Positions 17,470-28,553 of a DNA stretch of 64,000 bases are shown here, piece after piece (positions within the stretch are counted from its first letter, which is position 1; each line of letters opens with the position of its first letter). The position numbers and the translations under genes were made by a program. A model generated the notes under the pieces. That model was not told the DNA's origin, did no database searches, and worked only from the letters and a program-made list of their open reading frames with translations. The stretch is from contig NZ_FOIP01000002.1 of assembly GCF_900105215.1 (NCBI RefSeq), positions 434,001 to 498,000 on the forward strand. The letters are read 5' to 3'. The DNA comes from Lacrimispora sphenoides (lineage in GTDB: Bacteria; Bacillota; Clostridia; Lachnospirales; Lachnospiraceae).

Positions 17470-18493
17470 ATGGTTTGAACAGAAGGACACTGGTCGGCCT
17501 GGAGTGATAAGCAGCCGGATCCGTCTGGTAAGAAACTGGCAGGATTACCAGTTTCCTTCTGCGCTTAGTGAAAAAGAAGGCGAAGAGATGGTCCGCAGGC
17601 TGGAGTTCGGCTTAAAGGATTTAGGCAAGGAAGAAGGCCGGAATTTTGAATTTTCCATGCTTTCGGACTTGGAAGAGCTGGACCGGGTGGCCCTTAAAGA
17701 ACGGAGAGCTCTTAATTCCGCAGCTGTTTTAAACAAAAAGCCTGCCGGTATTTTTATCTCAGAGAATGAAGACACCGGAATCGTGCTTAACTGCGATGAT
17801 CACATCCGGATCCAGCTTCTCCAGATGGGCCTTCACTTAGAGGAGCTTTGGGAAAGGGCAGATAAGATCGATGATTATATCAATGAGCGGTTTGCTTATG
17901 CATTTGATGACCGTTACGGTTATCTCACCTCGTTTCCCACAAATATGGGGACCGGCTTAAGGGCATCGGTGGTGGTTCATCTTCCCATGCTGTCCCAAGG
18001 GAAAAAGTTCCAGGGTCTTATCAGCGATATGGGCCGCTTCGGAGCTTCAGTCCGGGGCGTCTATGGGGAAAGGGATGAGAATTTCGGTTCCCTTTATGAG
18101 ATATCAAACCAGAAAACCCTGGGTCAGACGGAGCGGGAAATTATTGATACAGTTACAAAGGCAGCGATACAGCTGACCAATCAGGAGTTTCAGGTGAGGA
18201 AGCTTTCTCTCCAGAGGCACAGGGACGAGAGAGAGGATGAAGTTTACAAATCCTATGGGGTATTAAAATACTCCAGACGGCTGACTTCCAGGGATGCTAT
18301 GATTTTCCTATCACAGATCATGGCAGGGCTGGCAGACGGCCTGATCCATACGGAGGAAGATTTTTCCGTCTACCGCTTGATGCTTGGAATCCAGCCGGCG
18401 AATCTGCAGAAGCTTTCAGACCGCCCATTAAGCAAGGAAGAACTGGATGGAGCCAGGGCGGAATTTATCCGGAGAGAATTGCCGGAACTATGA
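17453..18493 (+). CDS. mcsB: Protein-arginine kinase McsB
   Basis: Phosphorylates arginines on client proteins to mark them for ClpCP degradation. The 346-residue length and the guanido-kinase core fit the family, including the nucleotide-binding arginines in SSRIRLVRN and the conserved [18 protein letters not shown] stretch. The annotated ATG overlaps mcsA by 17 bp; a second ATG at 17462 (MLRWFEQ) is an equally good start. clpC follows 16 bp downstream but is disrupted, so the usual partner may be missing. Confidence 0.93.
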   Translation: MRLMLRWFEQKDTGRPGVISSRIRLVRNWQDYQFPSALSEKEGEEMVRRLEFGLKDLGKEEGRNFEFSMLSDLEELDRVALKERRALNSAAVLNKKPAGIFISENEDTGIVLNCDDHIRIQLLQMGLHLEELWERADKIDDYINERFAYAFDDRYGYLTSFPTNMGTGLRASVVVHLPMLSQGKKFQGLISDMGRFGASVRGVYGERDENFGSLYEISNQKTLGQTEREIIDTVTKAAIQLTNQEFQVRKLSLQRHRDEREDEVYKSYGVLKYSRRLTSRDAMIFLSQIMAGLADGLIHTEEDFSVYRLMLGIQPANLQKLSDRPLSKEELDGARAEFIRRELPEL

Positions 18494-18509
18494 CAGGAGG
18501 ATTGCATTT

Positions 18510-20853
18510 ATGATAGACAGATTTACAACAAAGGCCAGGACAGCCATTAATCTGGCCGTTCAGGCAGCGGAACGTCTCGGCCACAGCTATGTGGGAACGG
18601 AACACTTATTAATCGGGCTTTTAGAAGAGGGCAGCGGAGTTGCTTCCAGAGTTCTGGAAGAGAATGGTGTAAAAGAGGAGAAGGTTTTAAACCTGATCAG
18701 CCAGCTGATCGCTCCTGACCAGGCAGTCAGGCTGAAAGAAGGTAACGGGTATACTCCGGGTGCCAGAAGGGTTTTAGAGAACAGCTACCGGGAAGCCGTG
18801 CGGTTTAAGGCAAACTTAATCGGTACGGAGCATTTGCTCATTTCCATAATCCGTGACAATGACTGCGTCGCTTCCAGGCTTTTAAATACCATTGGAATCA
18901 GCATTCAAAAGCTATACATTGATGTGCTGTCTGCGATGGGTGAGGATGCTCCTGCCAATAAGGAAGAGCTTATGAAATCACCAAAGTCAAAAGGCAGTAC
19001 GCCCACTCTTGACAGTTACAGCAGAGATTTAACAGAGCTTGCAGTACAGGGAAAGCTTGATCCGGTCATCGGAAGAGAGTCGGAGATCAAGCGTCTGATC
19101 CAGATACTGAGCCGGAGGACCAAGAATAATCCTTGTCTCATCGGAGAGCCTGGAGTTGGGAAAACTGCAGTTGTGGAAGGCCTGGCTCAGATGATAGTAG
19201 AAGGTGATTGCCGAAGTGATTGATGATGGGGAAGTTCTTCTCTTCATCGATGAGATCCATACAATTATCGGTGCAGGAGGAGCGGAGGGAGCCATTGACG
19301 CCTCCAATATCTTAAAGCCTTCCCTGGCAAGAGGGGAATTGCAGCTGATCGGTGCCACCACCATTGAAGAGTACCGCAAATATATCGAAAAGGACTCTGC
19401 CCTGGAACGGCGTTTCCAGCCGGTTACGGTGGAGGAGCCGTCGGAAGATGCTGCTATCGTCATATTAAGAGGGCTTAAGGGACGGTATGAGGACCATCAC
19501 AAGGTAATCATTACTGACGATGCCATAAAGGCTGCTGTAAAGCTGTCTTCCAGGTATATTAATGACCGTTTTCTTCCGGATAAGGCCATTGATGTCATTG
19601 ACGAAGCTTCTTCCAAGGTACGCCTGACCACATTTGTAGAGCCGGGTGAAATTAAGGAACTGGAAGCTGAGATCGAGCAGATGGAGGATCAGAAGGAAGC
19701 CGCCATTAAAACCGAAGCCTACGAAAAGGCAGGGGCCATTAAGAAGAAGCAGGAAAAGAAGCGGGAAAAAATAGAAAAGATCCGGGAACGTTGGCAAAAG
19801 GAAAAAACGTCAAAGAACCTCATAGTCGATGAGGGAGAGATCGCTGATGTGGTATCCAGCTGGACTAAGATCCCCGTAAGAAAGCTGGAAGAGGGAGAGA
19901 GTGAACGCCTTCGCAATCTGGAAGCCATCCTCCATGAGAGGGTGATCGGCCAGGAGGAAGCGGTTACCGCTGTTTCAAAGGCCATACGAAGGGGGAGAGT
20001 GGGACTTAAGGACCCCAGGCGCCCCATTGGCTCCTTCCTGTTTTTAGGACCTACGGGTGTTGGAAAAACCGAGTTATCCAAGGCCCTTTCCGAAGCCATG
20101 TTTGGAACGGATAATGCTTTGATCCGGGTAGACATGTCCGAGTATATGGAGAAGCACAGCGTTTCCAAGATGATCGGCTCACCGCCAGGATACGTAGGCT
20201 ATGATGAAGGCGGACAGCTTAGTGAAAAGGTCCGCAGGAATCCTTATTCCGTCATATTGTTTGATGAGATCGAAAAGGCTCATCCCGATGTGTTCAATAT
20301 CCTGCTTCAGGTACTGGATGACGGACATATTACAGATGCCCAGGGCAGGAAGATTGATTTTAAGAATACCATCATCATCATGACCTCCAATGCAGGAGCG
20401 GAGAACATCATATCTCCTAAACGTCTGGGCTTTGGCGCAGTTGCGGATGAAAAGGCTGATTATAAAATCATGAAGGACCGGGTAATGGAGGAAGTAAAGC
20501 GTCTGTTCAAACCTGAATTTATTAACAGGATCGATGGAATCATTGTATTCCATACGTTAAATAAGATTCACATGAAGGATATTGTGACGATCATGATGAA
20601 GGATATTATGAAACGGACATCGGAACAGATGAGCATCACCCTGGATATCGGAGAGGATGCCAAGGAATACCTGATCAATAAGGGCTATGATCAGAAATAC
20701 GGTGCAAGGCCGTTAAGGCGTACCATTCAAAACTGCCTGGAGGATAAACTGGCAGAAGAGATCTTAAATGGAACGATAAAGACAGGGGATGACGTAGTTG
20801 TGGCCGCAGGTGAGGACGGACTAAAATTTTCTGTCAGGGAGCTGGTAAAATAA
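18510..20853 (+). pseudogene. clpC: clpC, AAA+ protease chaperone with internal frameshifting deletion
   Basis: ClpC unfolds substrates for ClpP. The 5' part (18510-19223) encodes the double Clp N-domain and the first Walker A (GEPGVGKT, residues 212-219), then leaves frame after residue 233 (VEGD). A second frame resumes at 19201 with [10 protein letters not shown], Walker B (LLFIDEIHT), the middle coiled-coil, a second AAA+ module (GPTGVGKTE) and a normal C-terminus to 20853. Compared with known ClpC, about 33-35 residues between these points are absent, including the conserved pore-loop segment. AAGGTGAT at 19201-19208 could serve both flanks, which points to a microhomology deletion. An assembly or sequencing error must be excluded. 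AGGAGG precedes the start. Confidence 0.85.
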
Positions 20854-20955
20854 CTAGCCATTTTATATCAATTCGTGTATAATAGCTACAAGCGAGATCA
20901 TTAGTTCATCGCCTTAAAAAAGGATAAGTAAACAAAATACTAGGAGGGCAAACCA

Positions 20956-21369
20956 ATGCCGGTAATTGAAGATTTAATCCGCTCAGAGCAAGACGGGACG
21001 ATCAGTTTTGGTAATTACAAATTAAAGACAAAGTCAAAATTACAGGATTTTGAACACGACGGTGATTTATATAAAGTAAAGACTTTTTACGAGATAACCA
21101 AGCTGGAAAGAAACGGCATGTTCGTATACGAATCCGTTCCGGGAACCGCTGCCATAAATTTCACCGTATCCGATGATGGGGTAGGTTTTTTAGTAGAAGG
21201 TGATAAGGATGCCCAGCTGACCGTTCAGCTGGCAGAGGATACCGAATATGAGGTTTATGTGGATGATGCTGCCGTGGGTGGCATGAGAACCAACATGAGC
21301 GGAAAGCTGTCCATCAGCGTGGAACTGAATGAAGGAACACCTGTAGCAGTGAAGATCAAACGAAGATAA
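20956..21369 (+). CDS. Conserved hypothetical protein
   Basis: Soluble acidic 137-residue protein of unknown function, with no signal peptide or membrane segment. The second half is predicted beta-rich (DAQLTVQLAEDTEYEVYVDD) and ends in a basic KIKRR tail. I recognise it as a small protein family seen in related clostridia but cannot name a function. A TATAAT at 20878-20883 and AGGAGG before the ATG support independent expression. A terminator follows directly. Confidence 0.75.
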   Translation: MPVIEDLIRSEQDGTISFGNYKLKTKSKLQDFEHDGDLYKVKTFYEITKLERNGMFVYESVPGTAAINFTVSDDGVGFLVEGDKDAQLTVQLAEDTEYEVYVDDAAVGGMRTNMSGKLSISVELNEGTPVAVKIKRR

Positions 21370-21381
21370 CAGGATGAGAAG

Positions 21382-21426
21382 CTGGGTTCGGCCCTTTTAT
21401 AAAGAGCCGGGCCCAGATTTTTTGCA
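21382..21426 (+). terminator. Rho-independent terminator
   Basis: CTGGGTTCGGC at 21382-21392 pairs with GCCGGGCCCAG at 21406-21416 using two G-U pairs; a T run follows. Confidence 0.85.
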
Positions 21427-21486
21427 TGAGTAATGAGCCGGACGAATATGCCTGCATATTCCTTTGGCAAATAGGAGGAAATTCCC

Positions 21487-22884
21487 ATGGCAAAGGGAAA
21501 GACAACCGCATTTTTCTGCAAGGAATGCGGATTTGAATCGGCAAAGTGGCTGGGACAGTGCCCGGCCTGTAAAGAATGGAATACATTTGTGGAGGAGCCT
21601 TCCGGGAAAAAGGAGCCAGCTGCTAAGCGGGGAATCAGTGGAAAAGGGGACGGGACCGCAGGAAATCATTTCCTGAATGCCAAGCCCTCCCGTTTGTCTG
21701 ATATTCAGTTAGACGAGCAGGACCGGATGAAGACCGGATATGAGGAGCTGGACCGGGTTTTAGGCGGCGGCGTTGTCAAAGGCTCACTCGTGCTGGTAGG
21801 CGGTGATCCAGGCATTGGAAAATCCACCCTGCTTTTACAGGTTTGCCGCAATCTGGCGGCCGACAGCAGGAAGGTGCTTTACATATCAGGAGAAGAATCC
21901 CTAAAACAGATTAAGCTGCGGGCAAACAGAATCGGGGAAGTGAAGGGGGATTTGTTATTCCTTTGTGAAACCAGCCTGGAGTTGATTGAAAGTGCCATTG
22001 AAGAGGAAAAGCCAGATGTGGTAATCATTGATTCCATACAGACTATGTTCCGGGAAGAAATCTCTTCCGCCCCGGGAAGTGTCAGCCAGGTAAGGGAATC
22101 CACCAATATCCTGATGCAGATCGCCAAGGGGGCGGGAATCGCCATATTTATCGTAGGCCATGTGACAAAAGAAGGCGTGGTGGCCGGTCCCAGAGTCTTA
22201 GAGCATATGGTTGATACGGTTTTGTATTTTGAAGGAGACCGAAGCGCTTCTTACCGGATTATCCGGGGAGTGAAAAACCGTTTTGGATCCACCAACGAGA
22301 TCGGCGTTTTTGAAATGGTAGAAAGCGGGCTTTCCGAGGTGAAGAATCCTTCGGAATATATGCTCAGCGGAAGGCCGGAGGATGCCTCCGGTGCAGTGGT
22401 AGCCTGTTCCATGGAAGGCACCAGGCCCATGCTGCTGGAGGTTCAGGCTCTGGTCACCCCAACGGCTTTCGGTATGCCAAGGCGTACTGCGGCTGGTACG
22501 GATTATAACCGGGTGAATCTTTTGATGGCTGTTTTGGAAAAGCGATGCCATTATGACCTGTCCCATTTTGATGCTTATGTGAATATTACGGGCGGTCTGC
22601 GTATGAATGAGCCGGCCTTAGACTTAGCGATTATAATGGCAATTGTGTCCAGTATGAAGGACAAGGCCGTAGATCCGAAAACCATTATCTTTGGAGAAGT
22701 GGGACTGGCAGGAGAGGTGCGGGCCGTGTCCATGGCACAGCAGAGAGTGAATGAGGCAAAGAAGCTGGGATTTAACACCTGCGTGCTGCCGGAGATTTCC
22801 CTGGGAAAGATGGGGAAGGTGGAAGGGATGCGGCTGATTGGAGTCACGAATGTAAGAGAGGCGATTGTGAGAGTTATGGGGTGA
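21487..22884 (+). CDS. radA: DNA repair protein RadA
   Basis: RecA-like ATPase that promotes branch migration in recombination, 465 residues. Features: N-terminal C4 zinc finger (CKECGF and CPACKEWN), Walker A (GGDPGIGKST), the RadA-specific KNRFGSTNEIG motif and a C-terminal Lon-protease-like domain (about 330-465). AGGAGG lies before the ATG. The stop codon is buried in the terminator stem that follows. Confidence 0.95.
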   Translation: MAKGKTTAFFCKECGFESAKWLGQCPACKEWNTFVEEPSGKKEPAAKRGISGKGDGTAGNHFLNAKPSRLSDIQLDEQDRMKTGYEELDRVLGGGVVKGSLVLVGGDPGIGKSTLLLQVCRNLAADSRKVLYISGEESLKQIKLRANRIGEVKGDLLFLCETSLELIESAIEEEKPDVVIIDSIQTMFREEISSAPGSVSQVRESTNILMQIAKGAGIAIFIVGHVTKEGVVAGPRVLEHMVDTVLYFEGDRSASYRIIRGVKNRFGSTNEIGVFEMVESGLSEVKNPSEYMLSGRPEDASGAVVACSMEGTRPMLLEVQALVTPTAFGMPRRTAAGTDYNRVNLLMAVLEKRCHYDLSHFDAYVNITGGLRMNEPALDLAIIMAIVSSMKDKAVDPKTIIFGEVGLAGEVRAVSMAQQRVNEAKKLGFNTCVLPEISLGKMGKVEGMRLIGVTNVREAIVRVMG

Positions 22885-22914
22885 AGCCATTTAAGGCTTC
22901 ACCCTTATTTATTT
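22879..22914 (+). terminator. Terminator overlapping the radA stop codon
   Basis: GGGTGAAGCC, loop ATTTAA, GGCTTCACCC, then TTATTTATTT. The radA TGA (22882-22884) lies inside the left arm. Confidence 0.88.
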
Positions 22915-23053
22915 AGCGATATTACGTTCTCCATAAATAATTGAGAAATTTCCCGCAATAATGGGAAAAATAACAGATGTCCTTACCTTGTGCCGAAAGT
23001 GCTTGCAAGGCTATTTTTTTACATGCCTGTATGATATGTTATTTACGGATGAA

Positions 23054-23070
23054 GATTTTCGCGAAAAATC
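23054..23070. promoter_or_regulatory. Candidate operator upstream of the alpha-glucoside PTS
   Basis: ATTTTCGCGAAAAT at 23055-23068 is a perfect 14-bp palindrome, 27 bp before the PTS start codon. The linked RpiR regulator is the natural candidate to bind it. Confidence 0.5.
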
Positions 23071-23096
23071 ACATTTACCTATAGGAGGATATTATT

Positions 23097-24644
23097 ATGA
23101 TGGAGAAACTGCAGCGGTTTGGAGGAGCGATGATGGCACCCGTAATGCTTATGCCATTTGCCGGTATTATCATCGGATTCTCGACCATTTTCATGAATGC
23201 AGATATTATGGGGGCATTAGCAGCAGACACTACGCTCTGGTATAAATTTTGGTCCATGATGTACGATGGGGGATATGCAATTTTTAATCAGCTTCCATTA
23301 TTATTTGTAATTTCATTGCCCATTGGCCTGGCTAAAAAGGCAGCAGGGCGTGCGGCGATGGAATCTTTTGTAATCTATATTATTTTTAACTACTTTATTC
23401 AATCCCTGCTTACATTCTTTGGTGATACCATGTTCCATGTGGATTTTGCCCAGGAAATAGGCGGTACAAGCGGACTTACAATGGTTGCTGGAATTAAAAC
23501 CATGGATATGAGCGTGATTGGAGCCATTATGATTGCAGCCATTGCCGTATGGATCCACAACCGCTGGTATGATAAGAAGCTTCCCAGCTTAATAAGCTCT
23601 TTTCAAGGTTCAGCCTTAATTGTCATTATAGGATTTGTTTTCATGATACCAATGGCTTTTGCTGTGTGCGTTGTATGGCCTGGCGTTCAATCCGCTATTT
23701 TAGGATTGCAGGAATTCTTATCAAAGTCCGGTAATTTAGGCGTATTCCTGTTTACCTTTTTAGAACGTATAACACTTCCTACCGGCTTGCATCATTTCTT
23801 ATGGACGCCGTTTGATTTAGGTCCTGCAGTCATTGCAGATGGCAACTGGACACACTGGATGGCCAATGTAAATGAATACGCTGCTTCCACAGCTCCCTTA
23901 AAGGAATTATTTCCTACCGGCGGATTTGCATTATATGGAAACTGTGCCGTCTGGGGAATGCCTGCCATAGCGTTTGCTATGTATAAAACAGCCCGTCCGG
24001 AAAATAGAAAGAAAGTTGCAGCGATGCTGATTTCTGCTACGATCCCTGCAGTATTATGCGGTATTACTGAGCCTATTGAATTTACATTCTTATTTATATC
24101 ACCCATGCTGTTTGCAGTAGGTGCGGTTCTTGCTGCTTTGCTCTCCACTGTTTTGTACATGTTTGGGGTCGTTGGTTATCAAGGCGGCGGACTCATGGAT
24201 TACATTACCTATAACTGGATGCCGATGATGAAGAATCATATGGGAGAAGTTATTACTCATATTGTGATCGGCTTAATCTTCTCTGTTATCTATTTTGTGG
24301 TATTTTACTGGGCGATAAAGAAATTCAATATTATGACTCCCGGCAGAGAAAAGGATATGGGCAGTGAAGTAGAATTAGGAAAGCAGACCGGATCTGCATC
24401 CAGTGTCTTTCATGACGAAGCCGTTGGCTTTTTACAGTCTTTGGGAGGGAAGGAAAATATCGAAAGCGTTACAAATTGTATGACAAGATTGCGCCTCAGT
24501 ATAAAAGATGAAAGCCTTGTTGCTGCAGATGAGGATTTTAAGAAATATAATGCAAAAGGCGTTGTCCGTAAAGGGAAAGCAATTCAGGTCATCATTGGTT
24601 TTGATGTAGAAAATGTAAAAAATGAATTTGAAAAACTGTTATAA
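23097..24644 (+). CDS. PTS alpha-glucoside (maltose-type) transporter, EIICB
   Basis: Imports and phosphorylates a disaccharide, 515 residues. The N-terminal EIIC membrane domain (about 1-420) contains the GITEPIEFTFLFISP motif of the glucose/glucoside superfamily, and the C-terminal EIIB domain has the phosphorylated Cys in NCMTRLRL. No EIIA domain is present, so it must borrow one. AGGAGG lies 8 nt before the ATG. The following GH4 6-phospho-glucosidase implies an alpha-glucoside such as maltose; the exact sugar is inference. Confidence 0.9.
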   Translation: MMEKLQRFGGAMMAPVMLMPFAGIIIGFSTIFMNADIMGALAADTTLWYKFWSMMYDGGYAIFNQLPLLFVISLPIGLAKKAAGRAAMESFVIYIIFNYFIQSLLTFFGDTMFHVDFAQEIGGTSGLTMVAGIKTMDMSVIGAIMIAAIAVWIHNRWYDKKLPSLISSFQGSALIVIIGFVFMIPMAFAVCVVWPGVQSAILGLQEFLSKSGNLGVFLFTFLERITLPTGLHHFLWTPFDLGPAVIADGNWTHWMANVNEYAASTAPLKELFPTGGFALYGNCAVWGMPAIAFAMYKTARPENRKKVAAMLISATIPAVLCGITEPIEFTFLFISPMLFAVGAVLAALLSTVLYMFGVVGYQGGGLMDYITYNWMPMMKNHMGEVITHIVIGLIFSVIYFVVFYWAIKKFNIMTPGREKDMGSEVELGKQTGSASSVFHDEAVGFLQSLGGKENIESVTNCMTRLRLSIKDESLVAADEDFKKYNAKGVVRKGKAIQVIIGFDVENVKNEFEKLL

Positions 24645-24648
24645 ATGA

Positions 24649-26016
<1,368 letters not shown>

Positions 26017-26057
26017 GATGAACTTGTAAAAGTGTGGATCGTTTATATCGTTTATTG

Positions 26058-26089
26058 GAAAATGACAGAGTCTTTCTGTCATTTTTCTT
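26058..26089 (+). terminator. Rho-independent terminator
   Basis: GAAAATGACAGA and TCTGTCATTTTTC form a 12-bp stem around a 5-nt loop with a T-rich tail, about 40 bp after the GH4 gene. Confidence 0.88.
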
Positions 26090-26169
26090 ATGTCAGAGCC
26101 GGATATCGGTGGTATATTTTTTGCCCGGGATATGATACTATGAAAGAAATACGAAATTGAGGTGGCATC

Positions 26170-26922
26170 ATGCTGATTGAAGCGATTAATAAAAATTATG
26201 ATAAATTAAATGAATCAGACATTCAAAGTCTTTCTATTATCATGTCGATTGTATATAAAATTTCTGAAATGAGTATTGAAGACCTGGCAAACGAATGCAA
26301 TACATCGAAAAGCACGATTTTAAGATTAACCCAGAAGCTGGGATTTTCCGGATACAGTGAATTTAAGAACTATCTGAAATGGGAGAAGAAAGAACATGTA
26401 AAAGGGAATGATAAGGATATCAAATCAGACATAAGAAGCGATTTCTTAAATACGTGCCAGCAGATAGAATCCTCTGCGAATCTGTCAGCCATAGCAAAGG
26501 AAATTCATAAGTCCCAAAATGTTGTTGTTTATGGTACGGGACAGGCCCAGCGCCATTGTGCAATGGAAATGCAGCGTTTGTTTATGCAGATGAATAAATA
26601 TATCTATCATGTAGGTGCAAGTGATGAGCTTTGTATGCTGTCAATGAATCTGGGGCCTGAGGATTTAGTAATTGTGATATCTTTGTCCGGGAATGTGCAG
26701 AAAATAAAGGATACTTTGCAATTGCTTCATTTGAAGAAAGTGAAGATCGTTTCCATTACAAATCTTCAAAGTAATTTACTGGCGGGTATGAGTGATTACA
26801 GCCTGTATGCTGTCAGCAGTCCTGTTAAGATTGGTGAACACCTATATCATAATTCCTTTGTTAACTTTTTAACTGTTATTGAGTATGTGTTTTTGAGTTA
26901 TATTGAGGTGAGTGAAGGATAG
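26170..26922 (+). CDS. RpiR/MurR-family transcriptional regulator
   Basis: Sugar-phosphate-responsive regulator of 250 residues. The N-terminal HTH_6 domain includes EDLANECNTSKSTILRLTQK; the C-terminal SIS domain (about 110-240) includes VVVYGTGQAQRHCAMEMQRL and the phosphosugar-binding VIVISLSGN stretch. GAGGTGG precedes the ATG. It is downstream of the PTS/GH4 pair with its own terminator, and probably controls them through the palindrome at 23055-23068. Confidence 0.9.
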   Translation: MLIEAINKNYDKLNESDIQSLSIIMSIVYKISEMSIEDLANECNTSKSTILRLTQKLGFSGYSEFKNYLKWEKKEHVKGNDKDIKSDIRSDFLNTCQQIESSANLSAIAKEIHKSQNVVVYGTGQAQRHCAMEMQRLFMQMNKYIYHVGASDELCMLSMNLGPEDLVIVISLSGNVQKIKDTLQLLHLKKVKIVSITNLQSNLLAGMSDYSLYAVSSPVKIGEHLYHNSFVNFLTVIEYVFLSYIEVSEG

Positions 26923-26923
26923 T

Positions 26924-26953
26924 TGCGGCCACATTGCTGGCCGCATTTCTTAT
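26924..26953 (+). terminator. Rho-independent terminator
   Basis: TGCGGCCA, loop CATTGC, TGGCCGCA then TTTCTTAT, immediately after the RpiR gene. Confidence 0.85.
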
Positions 26954-27060
26954 GCTGTTTCCTTCCTCTCCGGCAGTTGTGGATATGCCAATTCTTAACG
27001 GGACTCTCATTGCATAAATTATATCATATGCGCCATTGCTGTAGATGAGGAGAACTGATC

Positions 27061-27669
27061 ATGAATAAAATATTAGACGATAACTATTATGACCTAATAA
27101 TTAGTAACATCATGATTCCGTACTATGATACCGGAGATAATATAACGCATATGAATATAAGAAATTCGTTAGCCCATGTTCCCAATAATCCTGTGAAACC
27201 TTGTGATTTAGGAGTTTACCCTTATAATGCATTTCCTTCCATTGCTACCTTAAGTTCTACGGTAAGCCTTGAAAGATCTGGTGTCGGAACGGTTCAGTTT
27301 ACCGTCACCGCTTACAATCAATTCAGTAACAGCATACTGCCGGAGTCAGGAAGAGGCTATACAAGGACAGGGTTTATGAAGCCAGATATAGCGGCACCGG
27401 GATACCAGCTTACCTGTGCATTTCCGGGAAACCAGTATGGAAGCATCACTGGAAGCGGAACTGCAGCAGCCCATGCGGCGGGGATTATCGCTATGGCCTT
27501 TGAATGGGCAGTTTCAAGAGGAAATTATACAAGTATTACGGGAATCGATGTGAACCGTCTGCTTATTCGAGGAGCGCGGCGCCCTAGTACAACCACCTAT
27601 CCTAATATTGTATGGGGATATGGTCAAATTGATATTAATGCTTTGTTTGAACGGCTTACAAGGATTTAA
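27061..27669 (+). pseudogene. Csp-type subtilase with large internal deletion
   Basis: The first 83 or so residues match the propeptide start of clostridial Csp-like S8 peptidases (MNKILDDNYYDLIISN, CDLGVYPYNAFPSI, SGVGTVQ). The reading frame then jumps directly to the C-terminal part of the catalytic domain (GYTRTGFMKPDIAAPG, GQIDINALF). Full-length relatives are near 550-600 residues; this is 202, so the catalytic Asp and His regions are gone. The serine motif also reads GSGTAAAHAAG, where Gly appears to replace the catalytic Ser. The frame stays open across the junction. GAGGAG precedes the ATG. It cannot be an active protease. Confidence 0.82.
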
Positions 27670-27848
27670 GCTCTTCTTGACATGATCGGAATCCGCATTA
27701 TAATCCAAATCATGACCACCCGTCAAACGGGTGGTTTGCTCTGAGGCTATAAGCCTCTGTTACCGGCCAGCGCCTAAAGACGCTGGCTTTCACTTTGTTC
27801 AAGCCTTAACGCCCTTGACTCGTCGCAGCCCTTGAAAGGGCATTTGTA

Positions 27849-28310
27849 CTACCGGCTACCCTTAAAAGGGTCTTCATACTCTTTGACGCTTAATTTATCC
27901 ATTGCAACATCGTGACTTTCTTGTTCCTGGATATATTTCTTTATAGTTGCCTCGTTAAGTCCAACTGTGCTCACATAATATCCCTCTGCCCCAAAATGCC
28001 GATTTCCAAACTTATACTTTAAGTTTGCGTGCTGATCGAAAATCATTAGCGCACTTTTTCCTTTGAGGTATCCCATAAATTGTGATACACTAAGTTTAGG
28101 CGGAATACTTACTAGCATATGGACATGGTCGGGCATTACATGCCCTTCCAATATCTCTACGCCTTTGTATCCACATAGCTGTTTCAAAATATCTCTGATG
28201 CTCTCCTTGTACTGGTTGTAAATTATTTTTCTCCTGTACTTTGGTGTGAACACTATGTGATACTTACACATCCATTTGGTGTGTGCTAAACTGTTTGCCT
28301 TATTGGCCAT
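27849..28310 (-). CDS. tnpA: IS200-type Y1 transposase
   Basis: HUH single-strand transposase of 153 residues. The metal-binding HUH motif appears as HVHML and the catalytic tyrosine is probably in KKYIQEQE. The start at 28310 (MANKANSLAHTKW) is chosen because GGTGAT lies 5 nt upstream; an ATG three codons earlier is less well placed. No frameshift is visible, so it may be active. Its ribosome binding site is locked in a hairpin (see the next entry). No tnpB/IscB-like accessory gene is adjacent. Confidence 0.93.
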   Translation of the reverse strand: MANKANSLAHTKWMCKYHIVFTPKYRRKIIYNQYKESIRDILKQLCGYKGVEILEGHVMPDHVHMLVSIPPKLSVSQFMGYLKGKSALMIFDQHANLKYKFGNRHFGAEGYYVSTVGLNEATIKKYIQEQESHDVAMDKLSVKEYEDPFKGSR

Positions 28311-28311
28311 T

Positions 28312-28378
28312 AAAATCACCTTTCCTCTCGTTATAAATTGGCTTGAACAACCTCATTATAACGGAAAGGTGATTTTTT
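28312..28378 (-). promoter_or_regulatory. Ribosome-binding-site sequestering hairpin of the IS200 transposase mRNA
   Basis: AAAATCACCTTTCC, just upstream of the tnpA start, is perfectly complementary to GGAAAGGTGATTTT located about 50 bp further upstream on the transcript side. Pairing would bury the Shine-Dalgarno sequence. A TATAAT-like -10 (GTTATAATG, minus strand) lies in the loop region. Known IS200 elements repress transposase translation with such a structure. Confidence 0.8.
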
Positions 28379-28465
28379 TGTATAACAAACACCGCGCACC
28401 CGCATAGCGGGTGGTTGATATTTCGCACGCTTCGCGAGCTCAACAGGGTCACGACCCATAACAAA

Positions 28466-28498
28466 GGGGAAAGACCGAAAAAATGATCTTTCCCCATG
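28466..28498 (-). terminator. Terminator-like hairpin after blaR1-like gene
   Basis: GGGGAAAGA and TCTTTCCCC form a 9-bp stem around a 12-nt loop between the IS and the end of the M56 gene. Confidence 0.55.
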
Positions 28499-28553
28499 GA
28501 AACCTATTGCACAGTATTTTCTGCATAGTCAATTTGCTCTCAAATTACAGTTT

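Larger units (their letters stand above)
27711..28425 (-). mobile_element. IS200/IS605-family insertion sequence
   Basis: A single transposase gene is flanked by matching subterminal hairpins: ACCACCCGTCAAACGGGTGGT at 27715-27735 (9-bp stem, 3-nt loop) and CACCCGC-ATA-GCGGGTG at 28397-28413, both followed by GGTT. There are no terminal inverted repeats, as expected for this single-strand-transposing family. Extra hairpins sit inside the transposase-distal end (27743-27757 and 27766-27787). Exact cleavage sites cannot be fixed from one copy. Confidence 0.85.
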
